A stretch of DNA of 64,000 bases from NCBI RefSeq assembly GCF_000213805.1, contig NC_015556.1:992001-1056000 (forward strand), written 5' to 3'. A model generated the notes under the pieces. It was not told the DNA's origin. It ran no database searches and saw only the letters and a list, made by a program, of their open reading frames with translations. Below, one piece after another: positions 62,917 to 64,000 of this stretch. This DNA is from Pseudomonas fulva 12-X. Its GTDB lineage: Bacteria > Pseudomonadota > Gammaproteobacteria > Pseudomonadales > Pseudomonadaceae. Each line of letters begins with the position of its first letter. The stretch's first letter is position 1. Both the position numbers and the translations under genes were made by a program.

Positions 62917-63638
62917 GTCGGGCCCAACAAGCCGCGGGCGATGCCATTGATGCGGCCTTCGGCCTGGCTGGCATCGACCTGCAGTGGCTCGGCGAGAATG
63001 CCCGCCAGCTCGGCGCGGCGCGCGGTCGACAGGCCCTCACCACGTTCGGCGAAAGCCAGCACGGCGCGCTGCTCGGCAAAATCCAGCGCGAAGGGCGCCG
63101 GCTGCGCCTCGGCCTCGGGCAGATTCGGCCGCTCGATGGCCTGCTCGCGATAAACCACCAGGGTGCCGGCGGCGATATCGCCCAGGCGCTTGAAGGCGCG
63201 GGTGCTCAGGCAACTGATGATGCCCAGGGTGTAGGCGAATGGCAGCAGGTCGACGAAGCGCAGCAGGTTGCGGGTCAGCGAGGCCGGCCAGCCGATCGGC
63301 GTGCCGTCGTCATGCACCACGCGCAGACCGAGCAGTTGCTTGCCCGGCGAGCGGCCCTGGTTGAGCACCTCGAACAGCACCATGTACCACCAGGTCACCA
63401 GAAACAGAATGATGGTCGCCAGGCCCATGCCCAGTTGGCCGAACAGGCCCAGTATCAGATAAACGACGGCGAGGATGGCGCCGCGGATCAGCAGGTCGAT
63501 GGTGAACGCCAGAGCGCGCGGCACCAGCCCGGCGGGACGCAGCGCGAGGTCGATCCCTTCCGGGGTTTCCACCTGATAGCGCGTGTCCAGCACGGCCTGC
63601 TGGGGTCGAGAAGAAGGGATGGCTGAGGAAGGTGGCAT
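62913..63638 (-). CDS. RDD-family membrane protein
   Basis: 241 residues from ATG 63638 (a GTG two codons upstream is possible). The RDD domain (RALAFTIDLLIRG, GRSPGKQLLGLRV) has three to four helices. The C-terminal 80 residues are soluble. First gene of the RDD-SpoIIM-DUF4129-DUF4350-MoxR-DUF58 operon. Confidence 0.9.
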   Translation of the reverse strand: MPPSSAIPSSRPQQAVLDTRYQVETPEGIDLALRPAGLVPRALAFTIDLLIRGAILAVVYLILGLFGQLGMGLATIILFLVTWWYMVLFEVLNQGRSPGKQLLGLRVVHDDGTPIGWPASLTRNLLRFVDLLPFAYTLGIISCLSTRAFKRLGDIAAGTLVVYREQAIERPNLPEAEAQPAPFALDFAEQRAVLAFAERGEGLSTARRAELAGILAEPLQVDASQAEGRINGIARGLLGPT

Positions 63639-63728
63639 CGTCACGTCGTAGGGAGCAAAGCCCGATGCTAGCCAGCAGCGGAGCGGGAAGCAACCTGGCC
63701 GCGCGAACGCGGCCAGGGCTGCACATGC

Positions 63729-64000
63729 TTAACGTGCGACGGGCAGGACGCCGAAGATGGTGCGGTACAGCACGCCCATGACCATGACGAACAGCGGGAT
63801 GGTCCAGATCAGGCCGATGCCCAGCGGGATGGCGCTGATGGACACGATCAGGCCGAGCAGCAGGAACAGGCCGAAGACCTTGAACCAGTGCTGGGTGATG
63901 GCCTTGCGCGAGGCTTCCATGGCCTGCCACGGCGACAGGCCGCGCTCGACGATCAGCGGAATGGCCAGCATATAGGCCACGGCCAGGTAGATGCCGGGGA
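63729..64000 (-). CDS. Integral membrane protein, partial at window edge
   Basis: Only the C-terminal 90 residues are inside the window; the frame is open through the right edge. Two to three helices and the motif SPWQAMEASRKAI fit the DUF975/BPSS1780-like group of membrane proteins. Function unknown. Ends 84 bases before the RDD gene on the same strand. Confidence 0.7.
   Translation of the reverse strand, partial: PGIYLAVAYMLAIPLIVERGLSPWQAMEASRKAITQHWFKVFGLFLLLGLIVSISAIPLGIGLIWTIPLFVMVMGVLYRTIFGVLPVAR

Overview
The window is GC-rich chromosomal DNA from a Pseudomonas. The evidence is gene content and order: ychF-pth-rplY-prs-tRNA-Gln-ispE-lolB, hemA-prfA-prmC-moeB-murI-pagL, uraA-upp/hpt, and acs-pgi-panCB-folK-pcnB-crcZ-cbrB-cbrA. 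As I recall it, this matches P. aeruginosa around PA4673-PA4642 and PA4735-PA4725, with rearranged joins. CrcZ, CbrA/B and PagL-type proteins also point to Pseudomonas. Most of the window is core genome. Short accessory insertions sit at about 2.7-3.7 kb, 32.5-33.9 kb and 41.6-41.7 kb.

Layout. 0-3.7 kb: the end of a beta-propeller sensor gene (cut by the window edge), two small secreted or membrane proteins, and a YhfG-Fic toxin-antitoxin pair ending beside tRNA-Met. 3.9-5.7 kb: a GAF-PAS-PAS-GGDEF diguanylate cyclase. 5.8-12.9 kb, minus strand: ychF, pth, rplY, prs, two tRNA-Gln, ispE, lolB and a TPR lipoprotein (translation quality control, PRPP, isoprenoids, outer-membrane lipoproteins). 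13.2-18.7 kb, plus strand: hemA-prfA-prmC-moeB-murI as a tightly overlapping operon, then pagL. 18.7-25.1 kb, minus strand: YkgJ, DUF2878, then an overlapping operon DUF523/DUF1722 - MerR (LitR-like) - photolyase - SDR, preceded by a striking duplicated TGTACA operator region, and a Trp-rich protein with a renalase-like flavoprotein. This looks like a light or photo-oxidative stress regulon. 25.4-32.5 kb: TIGR01777 epimerase, hemH, uraA-upp, hpt, a SulP-STAS transporter and a PA4642-family protein.

32.6-33.9 kb: an IS110-family transposase next to a REP pair. 34-41.6 kb, minus strand: two tandem DUF2845 proteins coupled to a large DUF748 (AsmA-like) protein, an RlmI-like methyltransferase, a MpaB-like protein and acs, followed by a 139-bp palindromic element. 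41.8-47.3 kb: pgi, panC, panB, folK, pcnB (no panD at its usual place). 47.4-52.7 kb: the CrcZ small RNA under a sigma-54 promoter, then cbrB, cbrA and a small CbrX-like membrane protein. This is the carbon-catabolite-repression control module. An A-rich motif over the acs ribosome-binding site suggests that acs, only 6 kb away, is one of its targets.

52.8-56.2 kb: a fused ATP-grasp/alpha-E protein with a transglutaminase. 56.2-64 kb, minus strand: a small membrane protein, then the overlapping RDD-SpoIIM-DUF4129-DUF4350-MoxR-DUF58 operon and the end of another membrane-protein gene cut by the right edge.

No CRISPR array, prophage or large biosynthetic cluster is visible. The most novel-looking signals are the 50-bp-spaced duplicated operator of the photolyase operon, the internal long-range stem of CrcZ, the CbrB-site/terminator overlap, the IS110 element with possible bridge-RNA flank, and the YhfG-Fic module.
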